DNA from: Synanceia verrucosa
Lineage: Eukaryota; Chordata; Actinopteri; Perciformes; Synanceiidae
Assembly (NCBI GenBank): GCA_029721515.1
Contig: CM056556.1
Coordinates: 17,883,598-17,947,597 of the forward strand
Direction: 5' to 3'
DNA: 64,000 nt
Shown here: positions 56,004-64,000 of the stretch, one piece after another
How positions within the stretch are numbered: position 1 is the first letter of the stretch
Layout: each line of letters starts with the position of its first letter
Program-made: the position numbers and the translations under genes
Notes under the pieces: model-generated
Told to the model about the DNA's origin: nothing
What the model saw: only the letters and a program-made list of their open reading frames with translations
The model's database searches: none

Positions 56004-56680
56004 AGGGGTAGTTTAGAAATTTCAACATAGGGCCTTACTTCCAAGTGAGCTGGAGACATTTTTTGAAAATTTTCATTCAGTCCTTCTAGTTGCAGAGTTC
56101 ACTGGTGCTAGGCTAACACAGGTCAATGGTTCTAGATTAGCCTGCCATTAAAACAGTCTTACCCACTCCACAGTGCACCTGAGGAGAATCAGTTATAACG
56201 TCAGACTATCGATGTAAATATCTGTGTTGATAATTTTAGACATCAAACTAACCTGGCATTTTGAAGGATTTATGTCTCAGCAGCAGTAGCTAGTTCGACA
56301 GTGGCGGACTGATATTAGCTATCAGCTAGGTTATCTGAGCTATAATAGTTTGTTTACCTTGCGTTCCTCCTCTGTCTGCATTTGTGTGTAATTTCTGCAC
56401 CGGCACCACCAGTCTCCACTTCTTCTGTCCCAGTTTTCTGCAGCTCCAGTGGGGACTGTCTCTATAGATGCTCTCTCTCGTTCTTCCCTTTTAGCATCCA
56501 TCTCTCTCAGCTCTTCATCTGTATATTCCGGCTCATCCAGGGATGGTTCATTGGAGAAAATTGCTCATCGTCATCTTCAAAGGCATCGGAAAGGACTGAA
56601 TGAAATTTTTTGAAAACTGTCTCCAGCACTCTGGTTCACTTGGAAAGGAGGCCCCATGTTGAAAAGCCTGAACTATCCCT
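56004..56680 (-). mobile_element. TIR element carrying a P2X7-C-like exon
   Basis: The left end (AGGGGTAGTTTAGAAATTTC ... ACATAGGGCC, CTTCCAAGTGA, TTTTCATTCAGTCC) mirrors the right end, whose reverse complement reads AGGGATAGTTCAGGCTTTTC ... ACATGGGGCC, CTTTCCAAGTGA, TTTCATTCAGTCC. The TIRs are about 90 bp. TTAA directly follows the right end (56681-56684), but the left flank does not show it. The minus strand carries an exon-like open segment, listed separately. Confidence 0.75.
56358..56560 (-). pseudogene. P2X7 C-terminal-domain-like exon in transposon, frameshifted
   Basis: On the minus strand an open stretch reads NEPSLDEPEYTDEELREMDA, then an acidic/basic helix (KREERERASIETV), then SGDWWCRCRNYTQMQTEEER, ending at a donor-like CGCAAG|GTAAAC (exon end 56358). 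The Trp-Cys-x-Cys-x(2-3)-TQMQTEEE phrase resembles the Cys-rich domain of the P2X7 cytoplasmic tail that is widespread in fish transposon-associated proteins. A frameshift and a TGA lie immediately upstream, so the copy is broken. Element-borne origin is supported by the flanking TIRs. Assignment is from memory of the motif. Confidence 0.5.
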
Positions 56681-57180
56681 TTAATGCAAATCATATATAC
56701 ATTTTAATAATGATAGTTGAGATTACAACAAAGTGAGACAAATTAAAGGAAGAATTAAAGGAGTATCCTTTGTATTTACTAGATCATGACCCATTTGAAC
56801 ATCTAGAGGCCTTTTGGAGTGACACGTTAGAAAATGTTCTTTATATATTATTTTACATATTACAGAATATTAATGGCTCCACTTCTAGAGACTTACAGCC
56901 AAATTAAACCAACTTTATTTTTTGTTTTATTCAATTTCACAAGTTTCAATGTACTACATACAGCCTTCTGGCACAATATCATTCATCATAGAGCTTAGAT
57001 AGAAAACAATAGCTACAAATGTTTCTCCCTTCCACTCTGTCTGCTTGGTAAACATATCGCCAGTTTGTAATGCAGTCTCAATCTGAATCCAAACTTTTTT
57101 GTACTGAAGTATACCAGGCATTGTGTGTTAAATCAGTAGAGTGACCTTTGACCTTTGAAGCCTGTTCGTTCTGTTGGCTT

Positions 57181-57210
57181 TGTGTGTGTGTGTGTGTGTG
57201 TGTGTGCGCG
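57181..57210. repeat. (TG)n microsatellite
   Basis: About 14 TG units, running into GCGCGTGC. Confidence 0.95.
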
Positions 57211-57212
57211 TG

Positions 57213-57310
57213 CAGGGCCGCCCCTGACCAAACTGGGGCCATAAGCGAAATTTGCAGTGCGTGCCGGGGCGCGCCTCTCTGATTGGTCAGATGTCGAGTG
57301 CTGTCAATCA
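57213..57310 (+). repeat. Transposon end fragment (CAGGGCCGCCCCTG)
   Basis: CAGGGCCGCCCCTGACCAAA, then CTGGGGCCATAAGCGAAAT, resembles a recurrent fish DNA-transposon terminus. The opposite end was not found. Confidence 0.4.
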
Positions 57311-58194
57311 TTGCAGCTACCCATTCACAGTCACATTATTACAGGTCTCTTCTCTCTATCCTCAAGCTGATTTGATGCTGTACGCATCATGTGTCTCGCG
57401 GTAGCACATATTCGCATCCATTGTGCATATGCAAATGTGTTCCCTCGCACAAAATGTGGCTCCTCATGAAGGATGATGCCCTACGCACAGTGCGTGTACA
57501 CATGTGCAAATGAAAATACACTTGAAAGTCTAGGACAAAGAGAAAATCTACATTATATGTGGGTGTAACTACTACTGTGTGTGTGGTTGTGGTTGCATGT
57601 TAACATGGTCTGATATGTTGTTCTGAATACGCCAACATGTTTTCTTGAATGCCCAAGATGAATTTGTCCTATGGGAGACAATACAGGCTAATCATCATCA
57701 TCATCATCATTAGGAAAGGTTGCAATCATGTTTGCTCATAGAGAGCACCATTGCCGCTGAAGTGCTACAGAGCAGTTTGATTTTAACATACTTTTGCACT
57801 GCGGATAGTTGTTTGTCTTGATTTGGCTGCTACGGTTGGTTGATTCCCACTGGAGCGAACAACAACCCTCGATATATGTTCAAGCTTAGCACTGTTTAGG
57901 CGTTTTGGGTGAACGCATTTTCCAAAGGGGATATATTGTCATTAAATAGGGCCTTGCACCCAAGACTGAATATTTTTCAAATATTTATTTTAAGAATTTC
58001 TTGATTTTCTTACTGAATTCGTTAAGTGGGATTAATAAAGTATCTATAAATATATTACCTGAAAAGATTACCCGTTGAAAGATTTGGCATATTTTCTTTC
58101 AATTATGTTAAGCATAGACACAAGATGAAATAAATTATCTAATTTTAAATATTTTCACATAGACTGTCGTCAATCAGCAAACGTAGACAAAAAA

Positions 58195-58345
58195 AGCACA
58201 GCATGTGTTACACCCTGAAAGGGGGAGATATTCATGATGATGCTGAGGAGAGCTCCCCCCTACAGGCTAAACTAATCAATCACAGGTTTCATCTTTCAAA
58301 GGATCAAAGTCAATCATGGGTCACTCCGTACATCTTTTTAAATGT
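58195..58345. promoter_or_regulatory. Candidate regulatory element with TCF/LEF-like sites
   Basis: CATCTTTCAAAGGATCAAAG and GTCAATCATGGGTC lie in balanced repeat-free sequence. TTCAAAGG/ATCAAAG resemble TCF/LEF sites. Purely motif-based. Confidence 0.2.
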
Positions 58346-58349
58346 TTTT

Positions 58350-60495
58350 CTTTTTTTTTCTTTTTAACCAGACTACTTTTTTTTTTAAACTAGAGTTTAA
58401 CATCTCTTGCAGGACATTTTAACCACACTAACCCATTTATCCACAGGGCATTTATTTACATTTACAGCCATGGACTTTTATTAATTAATTCTCCTCTGTC
58501 CCTATGTCTGTTTTAATGATATTTTAATGCTTGATGAAAATCAGCTTCATGATAAATATCAATCCATCACACACTATACATTTTAAGTGTATTTGTATCG
58601 TTTGTTCTGATAGCAGTCCTTAAATAAATTTTTGTTTGTGTTATTTGATCACCCAGTGTTTTCGCCAATATTTCTAAGAATCTAATTTAAAAGCTTTGTT
58701 GTTTTCATTGCCACTCTAGCTATAATAGCTGTTTAACAGTCAGGGCAAGTATCTTGCTCACAACCTTTTTGGAAATTCCACACATCAACAGCAATGTGCA
58801 ACAAAACCACAACTGGACAAGGCTTCACCTCCTATTGCGGTTAGCAAGGAAACAAGAATGTGGGGATACGACAGGTATCTTTGTTCATTTCAGGGTTGAC
58901 AATAGAACTGCCTGCAAATGTGACAGTCTAGTCAGTTAACATTCAAAATCAAGTCCTTAAGTGTCCAAGTCTATATCAAACAAAGGAAACATATATTCAC
59001 ATTACAGTCAGCCTGATGGACAAAATATAAGTGACCCAGACAACCTATCTTCTGTACAAAGAGGAAGTGCATAGACCATTGTATTTTAACTTCAGTCTTA
59101 ACAATACCAATAACATAACCACATACCAGTGTATTGGAACATAAGTACTACCATTCTAATAAGGTATGTGAGGCTTTGCTCTATTTTTCTCAATCAGCAA
59201 TTAATTGTAATAAATGAATGATGTGTAACCATTTTGTTACTCTCTGAAGCTGTAATACTGAGCTTTTCTTGTATCCTTTTCCCAGTTTCAGTGTCCATTC
59301 CTTAATTGGCTTCTTTTAAGCAGTGCACACATGGTTGGACTCCCAAGGGCAGACAGCCCTGCAGTTAAACTTGCACCACTATCTCTTTGCTTCATTGTAG
59401 CACAGTCTGTGGAGAATATCCACACATACTACACAGTAAATGCATATTTATGGGCTCAAGCAATAGGTATTCTTCACATTCAGTGTTTCAGTAACTATGG
59501 CAACAAGACCCTTGCTTGCTTTTGTGAAATGGTGCCCAAGGCTTAGTCTAATAAAATTGTATTTTCTAGATTATTCTAACATCACATCAAATCTGACTAT
59601 CAGTGTTTGAAGGCGTGGATCAATTTGAGGATTTGATAAGCTGCTGTCTTGGCTGTCAGAGTAGTTCCTTTCCTACTGAATCTTGTGCACACTTTATGCA
59701 CACTGCCATAACAGAGTCATAACAGACACATAGTGGGTCCTGTGCAGACATTAATATAGTTTCAGATAGATTAAGGTATACACATTGGGCAAATTCAGCC
59801 TTAGCTGAGGTATTGTTACTGTGCAATCAGAAGAGTGCATCGGCTGGGTGTGAGGCTATGAGGCTATGCTTTTGACATGCTTTTGGCATGGCCTCAGACA
59901 GCAATTGACAGTGTGAATGGGTGGGAAGCCAGTGACGGATTATGATCATTTTTTTTAGCACTAGTGATTCCCTCATGGTGTCCCTGTTGTGCCACTACAT
60001 CCTTCTGTCTGTACTGTCTCCTGTCAAAGTCAACAAAAACAAGTACTGTAATTTATCATCTCTTAGGTGTTTTCAGTGTTTAATATCACATTCAAACACA
60101 CTTATCATTTAATTCTACTTTTTAAGTTATAAATCAGTACAAAGGAGGGAAGAAGCAGCACAATCAAAAAAACCTCATCTCTTTGTGTCCTCTCAGCAGC
60201 ATTGTGTAGCCGACAGTATAGCACTGCAATGATCAAATCTACAGTCAATAAATGTTCATCACAAAGAATGAATTAATTATTTTCCTTAGAAACCACAGGG
60301 TTTCATAAAGTTATCTTTTTTTTTTCAAAGTCAGATAATTAATGGCAAATTAAAGCCAAAGTGAGGCTGTTTTAATATCCTGAATTACAATTTCTGTTAT
60401 TATGTTTCTGAAAATGAACCACTGCAGACTAAATCAAAAGCCCAGTTGACTCAACTCAATTAAATGATTAATTAAATAAATGAGAGATATAGTTA
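58350..60495. other. No recognised gene
   Basis: AT-rich unique sequence with short open frames only, none with a domain. Confidence 0.4.
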
Positions 60496-60497
60496 TT

Positions 60498-60690
60498 ACT
60501 TTCACCAAGGAGATTATATTTTTGGTTGTTTGTGACAGGTCTGATTTGCATGAATCTTGGACCAAGGAAGAAAAAAATTTGGACTCCAAATCAGCAGATA
60601 TATAAATTATTTTTCACTTTTTTAACATAGTGAGATCTGCCTTGGCTGAGGTACCCACTCTCCATGTGCCCTTCTTGTCTGTTATGTAAT
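60498..60690 (+). mobile_element. Fish MITE fragment (CTTTCACCAAGGAG ... GCCTTGGC)
   Basis: ACTTTCACCAAGGAGATTAT, TTTGCATGAATCTTGG and CTGCCTTGGCTGAGGT occur in the order of a widespread fish repeat. The inverted CCAAGG/CCTTGG ends are consistent with a MITE. Confidence 0.5.
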
Positions 60691-61016
60691 ATGACTTGCG
60701 GACAGATTTACATACATTCTGTTTGATTGTCATTGTTTATATATAAATGTTGTATCATATATAAATAAACCATGGGTACAGTCCAGGCAAAAAAAAAATA
60801 AATAAATAATAATTCATTTCACAAAGTACGAAATAAATAGCACACGTCATATAGCAGCCTTCATATACAAATACCAGGTGTCTAATCCATAATGATAAGA
60901 GCGCCTACAAGTAGCCACATATATTTCAGTGGGTTAGGGGGGCAAATTTGATATCCTTGATGTCACATGTCAGAAACACACAGTACTTCACTGGTGAGCT
61001 GCAAAAACTCTGACAT

Positions 61017-62120
61017 GTTAACTAGTCAATCATGAATTAAGGTCACTAGTTAACCAGTGCATGAATTGTACATTACTAGTTAACTAGTGAAGGCCAAAAT
61101 GCTCACTAGTTAGCTAGTGAGGACCAACATGCTTACTAGTTAACAAATTCAAGCCTTTTTTGCCCTTAATAGTGAACTAGTTGAACCCAATTTTTTTACT
61201 AGTTAACTAGTAAAGATAAGATATCTACTAGTTGACTAGTAAAACAATTTTCACCTGCACTAGTCAACTAGTGGGACTAAAGTTTATACTAGTTCACTAG
61301 TGAAAGGTAGACTGTCTACATGTTGATTAGCAATGAAAGTTTTGGCCTTACTAGTTAACGTGTGAGGGCCAAAATCTTCGCTAGTTAACTAGTTCACATG
61401 TGAGATTGTGAATGCTCACTAGAGAAATGCAAAAATGATCTCACTAGTTAACTAGTGAGTCTCAAATGTGCACTAGTTAACTAGTGCAGCCCAGTGTCAA
61501 TTATAGGGAAAGCCTATTTCATCAGAAAAAAAAAAAAAAAAGTTTGTTTTTACCTTGTTCCACTCTTGTTTTGTCTGGAGGAGATTAGAGGCCACACTGA
61601 CCAAAATCATCACTTTTTGTCCAGAATCTCTCTATTTTGCGTGTTAATGCGATCGTCACTACTTCCTGCTTTGATCTCTGTGGCGTATATTAACCCTTTA
61701 TATTCCCGACTACAAATCACAGAAGCATCGAAATAACTCACGGGCTGCGGGAGACCGTGATCTGCGGGAGACTGTGATCAGCAACCGGCTGCAAAAAAAA
61801 AAAAAAAAAAAATTTGATGGCGTAACTCATCAATGGCACTCAGGCATTTTATTTTGAATGATGGCAAATCTTGTCAATGGCACTCAAAGAGTTAACGAGT
61901 AAAGATAAGATATCAATTAGTTGACGAGTAAACCATTTGCACCTGCACTAGTCAACCAGAGGAGCTAAACATGTATACCAGTTCACTAGTGAAAGTCTTA
62001 ACTAGTTAACTAGTTAATTGTGAATGCTCACTAGTTAACTAGTTAAATGCCAAAATGATCTCAATAGTTAACTAATCTCAAATGTGTACAAGTTGACTAG
62101 TGCAGCCCTGTGTCAATTAA
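61017..62120. repeat. Array with ~30-bp period and palindromic core ACTAGTTAACTAGT
   Basis: At least 16 units lie between 61017 and 61487 and about eight between 61888 and 62102. Cores sit near 61044, 61075, 61105, 61135, 61198, 61227, 61258, 61288, 61350, 61381, 61442 and 61472, about 30 bp apart. Each unit has a 14-16-bp palindrome (ACTAGTTAACTAGT and variants with TTGA, TCAA, TTCA or TAGC centres). The spacers, 14-18 bp, are partly similar (forms of GAGGCCAAAATGCTC). The second block repeats the later units of the first in the same order, including AAAGATAAGATATC and the unit ending GCAGCCC-GTGTCAATTA. A TTAA-type MITE separates the blocks. I know no named family with this core. Confidence 0.85.
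61494..61895. mobile_element. TTAA-type MITE (copy c) inside the palindrome array
   Basis: CATCACTTTTTGTCCAGAAT, CTACTTCCTGCTTTGATCTC, GTGGCGTATATTAAC and the right terminus GGCACTCAAAGAGTTAA match copy b closely. The right TTAA (61892-61895) coincides with the TTAA in the middle of an array core. The left terminus is missing: the sequence runs from the array end through TTATAGGG and a poly-A run into the MITE body. A 12-bp repeat GCGGGAGACNGTGATC is doubled near 61750. Confidence 0.8.
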
Positions 62121-62331
62121 ACGGTACAGGAGGCAGGAAAGGGGCATGGATTAATCCTACATGTGGGCCTCTTATTGGCTCTCCAGCAAAGATACCATCC
62201 AATGTAAGTTTAACCCCATAAAACCTGGTAAAAAAAATCACTGTTATCTTCCTGAGTGCTGTGCTGACCTTGGTAGAATTAGGTGCTTTGACAAAGCTGT
62301 CTAAAACAGCATCATTTTTTCTGTCTGCCAA
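62113..62331 (-). CDS. Unassigned 72-codon open frame
   Basis: ATG-started minus frame beginning MADRKNDAVLDSFVKAPNST and ending at the palindrome array. The hydrophilic N-terminus is followed by a mixed region. I recognise no family. It could be a remnant of whatever element carries the array, or chance. Confidence 0.15.
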   Translation of the reverse strand: MADRKNDAVLDSFVKAPNSTKVSTALRKITVIFFTRFYGVKLTLDGIFAGEPIRGPHVGLIHAPFLPPVPFN

Positions 62332-62339
62332 GATGAATC

Positions 62340-63000
62340 CATCTGTACAAATTGAAGAGGCAGATTTTCTGCTATTTGGAATGCAGTCAAAGTCTTTATT
62401 TTAGATTTTGCACTATTCTTTTAACCAATTGCAGTCATCAACAAATATCTTTAACAATAGTCAATTTGAAAGGGTAGGATGGTAAATATAAAGGTTCATC
62501 AATTTCTTTTGCGAAAATGGAGCTAAAAGTAAGACAGAATAAGTAAAGGAAATATATAAAACAGAGTTAGCAGTTCAGGTATTTGAAGATGTGGGGACAA
62601 AGTGAGACAGCACGTTTAGTGGCTTAGAGGTGATCTGTAATTGGCACAAGGATAGAATATTAATGTCAATGTGTTGGTGATGTCTGGGCCTGTTTGTGTC
62701 CCTTCTTGTTTAGTCTTTCTGCTGTAAAAACTCATGAGTGGTTCTTGCGAATAAAAAAAAAAAAATCTTCCTTGTATTTACATCATGTTTTAGCCATGGG
62801 TATCAGCCATGGAATCACAATTAAATAACTGTTGTGTTATGAATGCTGCAGTTTTATTGTGTTGTTGGTGATTTTTAGTTGGTCGGCTGGCCGGAGGCAC
62901 CCTGCTTTTGTGTGCAGCTATTTCCACTGATATTGCTCATTTGCGGCTTTTTATTTATATTTCAAATTCAGATGCATATTTATCAGTTGAATGTGGCTTC
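62340..63000. other. No recognised gene
   Basis: Unique AT-rich sequence, no transposon ends seen. Confidence 0.4.
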
Positions 63001-63023
63001 TTAGGGTTAGGGTTAGGGTTAGG
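63001..63023 (+). repeat. Short interstitial telomeric repeat (TTAGGG)n
   Basis: Three perfect TTAGGG units plus a partial fourth, after CTTC and before ATGAAATG. It is too short to be a fusion relic on its own. Such tracts arise by telomerase action at breaks or by slippage. Confidence 0.9.
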
Positions 63024-63111
63024 ATGAAATGTCTGTGTTTGAATGTTGTAATACAAATATTCAGTGCATGGGTCACAAAGGAAATGTTGGGTGAATCTGA
63101 GGTAGTAACTA

Positions 63112-63562
63112 GCCTAGAAATCTAGACGCACCCTAGCGACAAAAAATAATTTTGCTGAACAGGAAGGTCTAATGGGGCACCACAGGAGATAATCCTGGCT
63201 CAGGCAAGAATCTGACGGACCAATCACAACGCTCTATTTGTGTAGCGAGTCATTGGGATGGGCATAGCACAATGATGACAGGGCTGTGCGACACTGGAGA
63301 TAGCACAACAAGGAAGATGGCTGTGGCTAACGAACAGCGGTCATTTGAATCTGCTCTGTCATTGATTTTGGAAGAGTTAGACTTAGGCTTTTCTTTGAAA
63401 ATTGAGCAGAAAGAAGCACTCAAGTCATCCATTTTAAAGAAGGATGTATTTGCTGTTTTGCTGACTACTTTTACTTTGCCGACCAGTTACGGTAAAAGGC
63501 TTCAACTCTGCCTATAGACTGCCCCCAGACTATATATTTCATGTCTGGCTTGTCAGGCTAAG
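63112..63562 (+). mobile_element. TIR element with RecQ-helicase-like fragment
   Basis: The left end AGCCTAGAAATCTAGAC is related to the reverse complement of the right end, AGCCTGACAAGCCAGAC, giving short TIRs. Between them lie CGCACCCTAGCGACAAAAAA, GCACCACAGGAGATAATCC and GACGGACCAATCACAACGC, which I remember as standard phrases of a recurrent fish element. The interior carries the helicase-like open frame listed separately. Confidence 0.6.
63272..63517 (+). pseudogene. RecQ-like helicase N-terminal fragment, degenerate Walker A
   Basis: The 81-codon frame (likely original start at the second Met, MAVANEQRSFESALSLILEE) reads through LGFSLKIEQKEALKSSILKK, which resembles the Q-motif region of RecQ-type helicases ('lk.eQkeAi..ll..kDvfavlPTGyGKS'). 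The Walker A site is damaged: VFAVLLTTFTLPTSYGKRLQ has an extra few residues and Ser-Tyr-Gly-Lys-Arg in place of Gly-x-Gly-Lys-Ser/Thr. The frame then stops, so the helicase core is absent. It sits inside a TIR element, so it is best read as a transposon-borne or captured fragment and not a host gene. Confidence 0.5.
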
Positions 63563-63616
63563 TAGTCATCCTACTTTGCCAGGAGATTCACTTGTAAGTT
63601 AACAGTAACAAATGAC

Positions 63617-63690
63617 CTGTTAACTACTCAGCTAGTTAACTAGTAGGCTATCCAACTAGTAAGTTAATTAACTAGCTAACTAGTTTACTT
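63617..63690. repeat. Second patch of CTAGTTAACTAG palindromes
   Basis: TGTTAACTA, GCTAGTTAACTAGTA, CAACTAGTAAGTTAAT and AACTAGCTAACTAGTTT follow one another over 75 bp. The core is that of the array at 61017-62120, but the 30-bp spacing is not kept. Confidence 0.75.
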
Positions 63691-64000
63691 ATTATCTAAC
63701 AAACACAATAAAGCATTAATAACACAGTTATCTAATTGTGAGTCCATGACTGATCTCATAAATCATCATGCTGACTATGTCATTACACATTTAAGTGCAC
63801 CGCAACACTGCGAGGCAAACAATAGACAGTGTGGACTTCAGTGGGTCGCATGTTAGCATTGTTGTTACCTGAGTTGCAATTTTGTCCCTTTTGCAAAGTG
63901 TTCAAACTCAGCACAGACTGGGAAATGACCGAGTACTGATGCATACTGCCATGATTAATAAAAAAGGTGTATCAGATCAATACACAGGCTGTGAACAAAC
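63691..64000. other. No recognised feature
   Basis: Unique sequence to the end of the window. Nothing supportable seen. Confidence 0.4.

Noticed and set aside
61017..62120. CRISPR-like geometry of repeats and spacers
   Set aside because: The genome is a vertebrate, spacers resemble each other, and cores vary; no cas-like gene is present. It is a eukaryotic tandem array.
63001..63023. Chromosome-fusion relic from telomeric repeat
   Set aside because: Fewer than four units in one orientation; head-to-head arrays would be expected for a fusion.

Overview
The window reads as a piece of a teleost (probably percomorph) fish nuclear genome. It is AT-rich and has many long (CA)n, (TA)n, (TC)n, (AAT)n and (CTAT)n microsatellites. 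It carries several copies of a tRNA-derived SINE with a (GGAT)n tail, an L2/Maui-type LINE, Tc1-like transposons, and hAT- and piggyBac-type non-autonomous elements. I see no intact, recognisable host protein-coding gene. The setting is a gene desert or a very large intron. The few candidate host exons (26737-26777 +, 46173-46233 +, 46435-46554 -) rest only on splice consensus and an open frame, and I could not assign them to a gene.

Layout. 0-3.7 kb: mostly unique AT-rich DNA with one SINE that has a clean target-site duplication (TSD) and an L2 3' scrap. 3.7-6.8 kb: a dense transposon cluster: a hAT-type MITE with an 8-bp TSD, a TA-flanked inverted-repeat element, a long-TIR MITE nested inside an LTR-like repeat, and a TTAA-type MITE. 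7.8-11.3 kb: one L2-like LINE on the minus strand, with endonuclease, reverse transcriptase and 3' region recognisable but broken by frameshifts. 11.3-20 kb: AT-rich repeats, a second LTR-like copy, a SINE, a TTAA-MITE split by an L2 3' end, and a near-perfect hairpin MITE. 20-31 kb: mostly unique, with two candidate conserved regulatory blocks and a Tc1-like end. 31.7-34.2 kb and 49.7-51.4 kb: two same-orientation copies of an unclassified dispersed repeat, one with an expanded minisatellite. 34-45 kb: SINEs, a dead Tc1-like transposon, candidate regulatory blocks and a perfect 19-bp hairpin. 45-52 kb: a complete TTAA-MITE, candidate exons, and a SINE with adjacent palindromes. 54-57 kb: transposon remnants, a large candidate regulatory block, and a TIR element carrying a P2X7-C-terminus-like exon. 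60.9-63.7 kb: the most unusual stretch, an array with about 30-bp period built on the palindromic core ACTAGTTAACTAGT, duplicated and invaded by a TTAA-MITE, followed by a short interstitial telomeric repeat, a TIR element with a RecQ-helicase-like N-terminal fragment, and a second small patch of the same palindromes.

The window does not encode a coordinated pathway. Its main value is a readable record of nested and sequential insertions, several of them with TSDs or TIRs visible directly, plus the ACTAGTTAACTAGT array, for which I know no described family. Element classes are assigned by eye from end motifs and remembered consensus features. No database search was possible.
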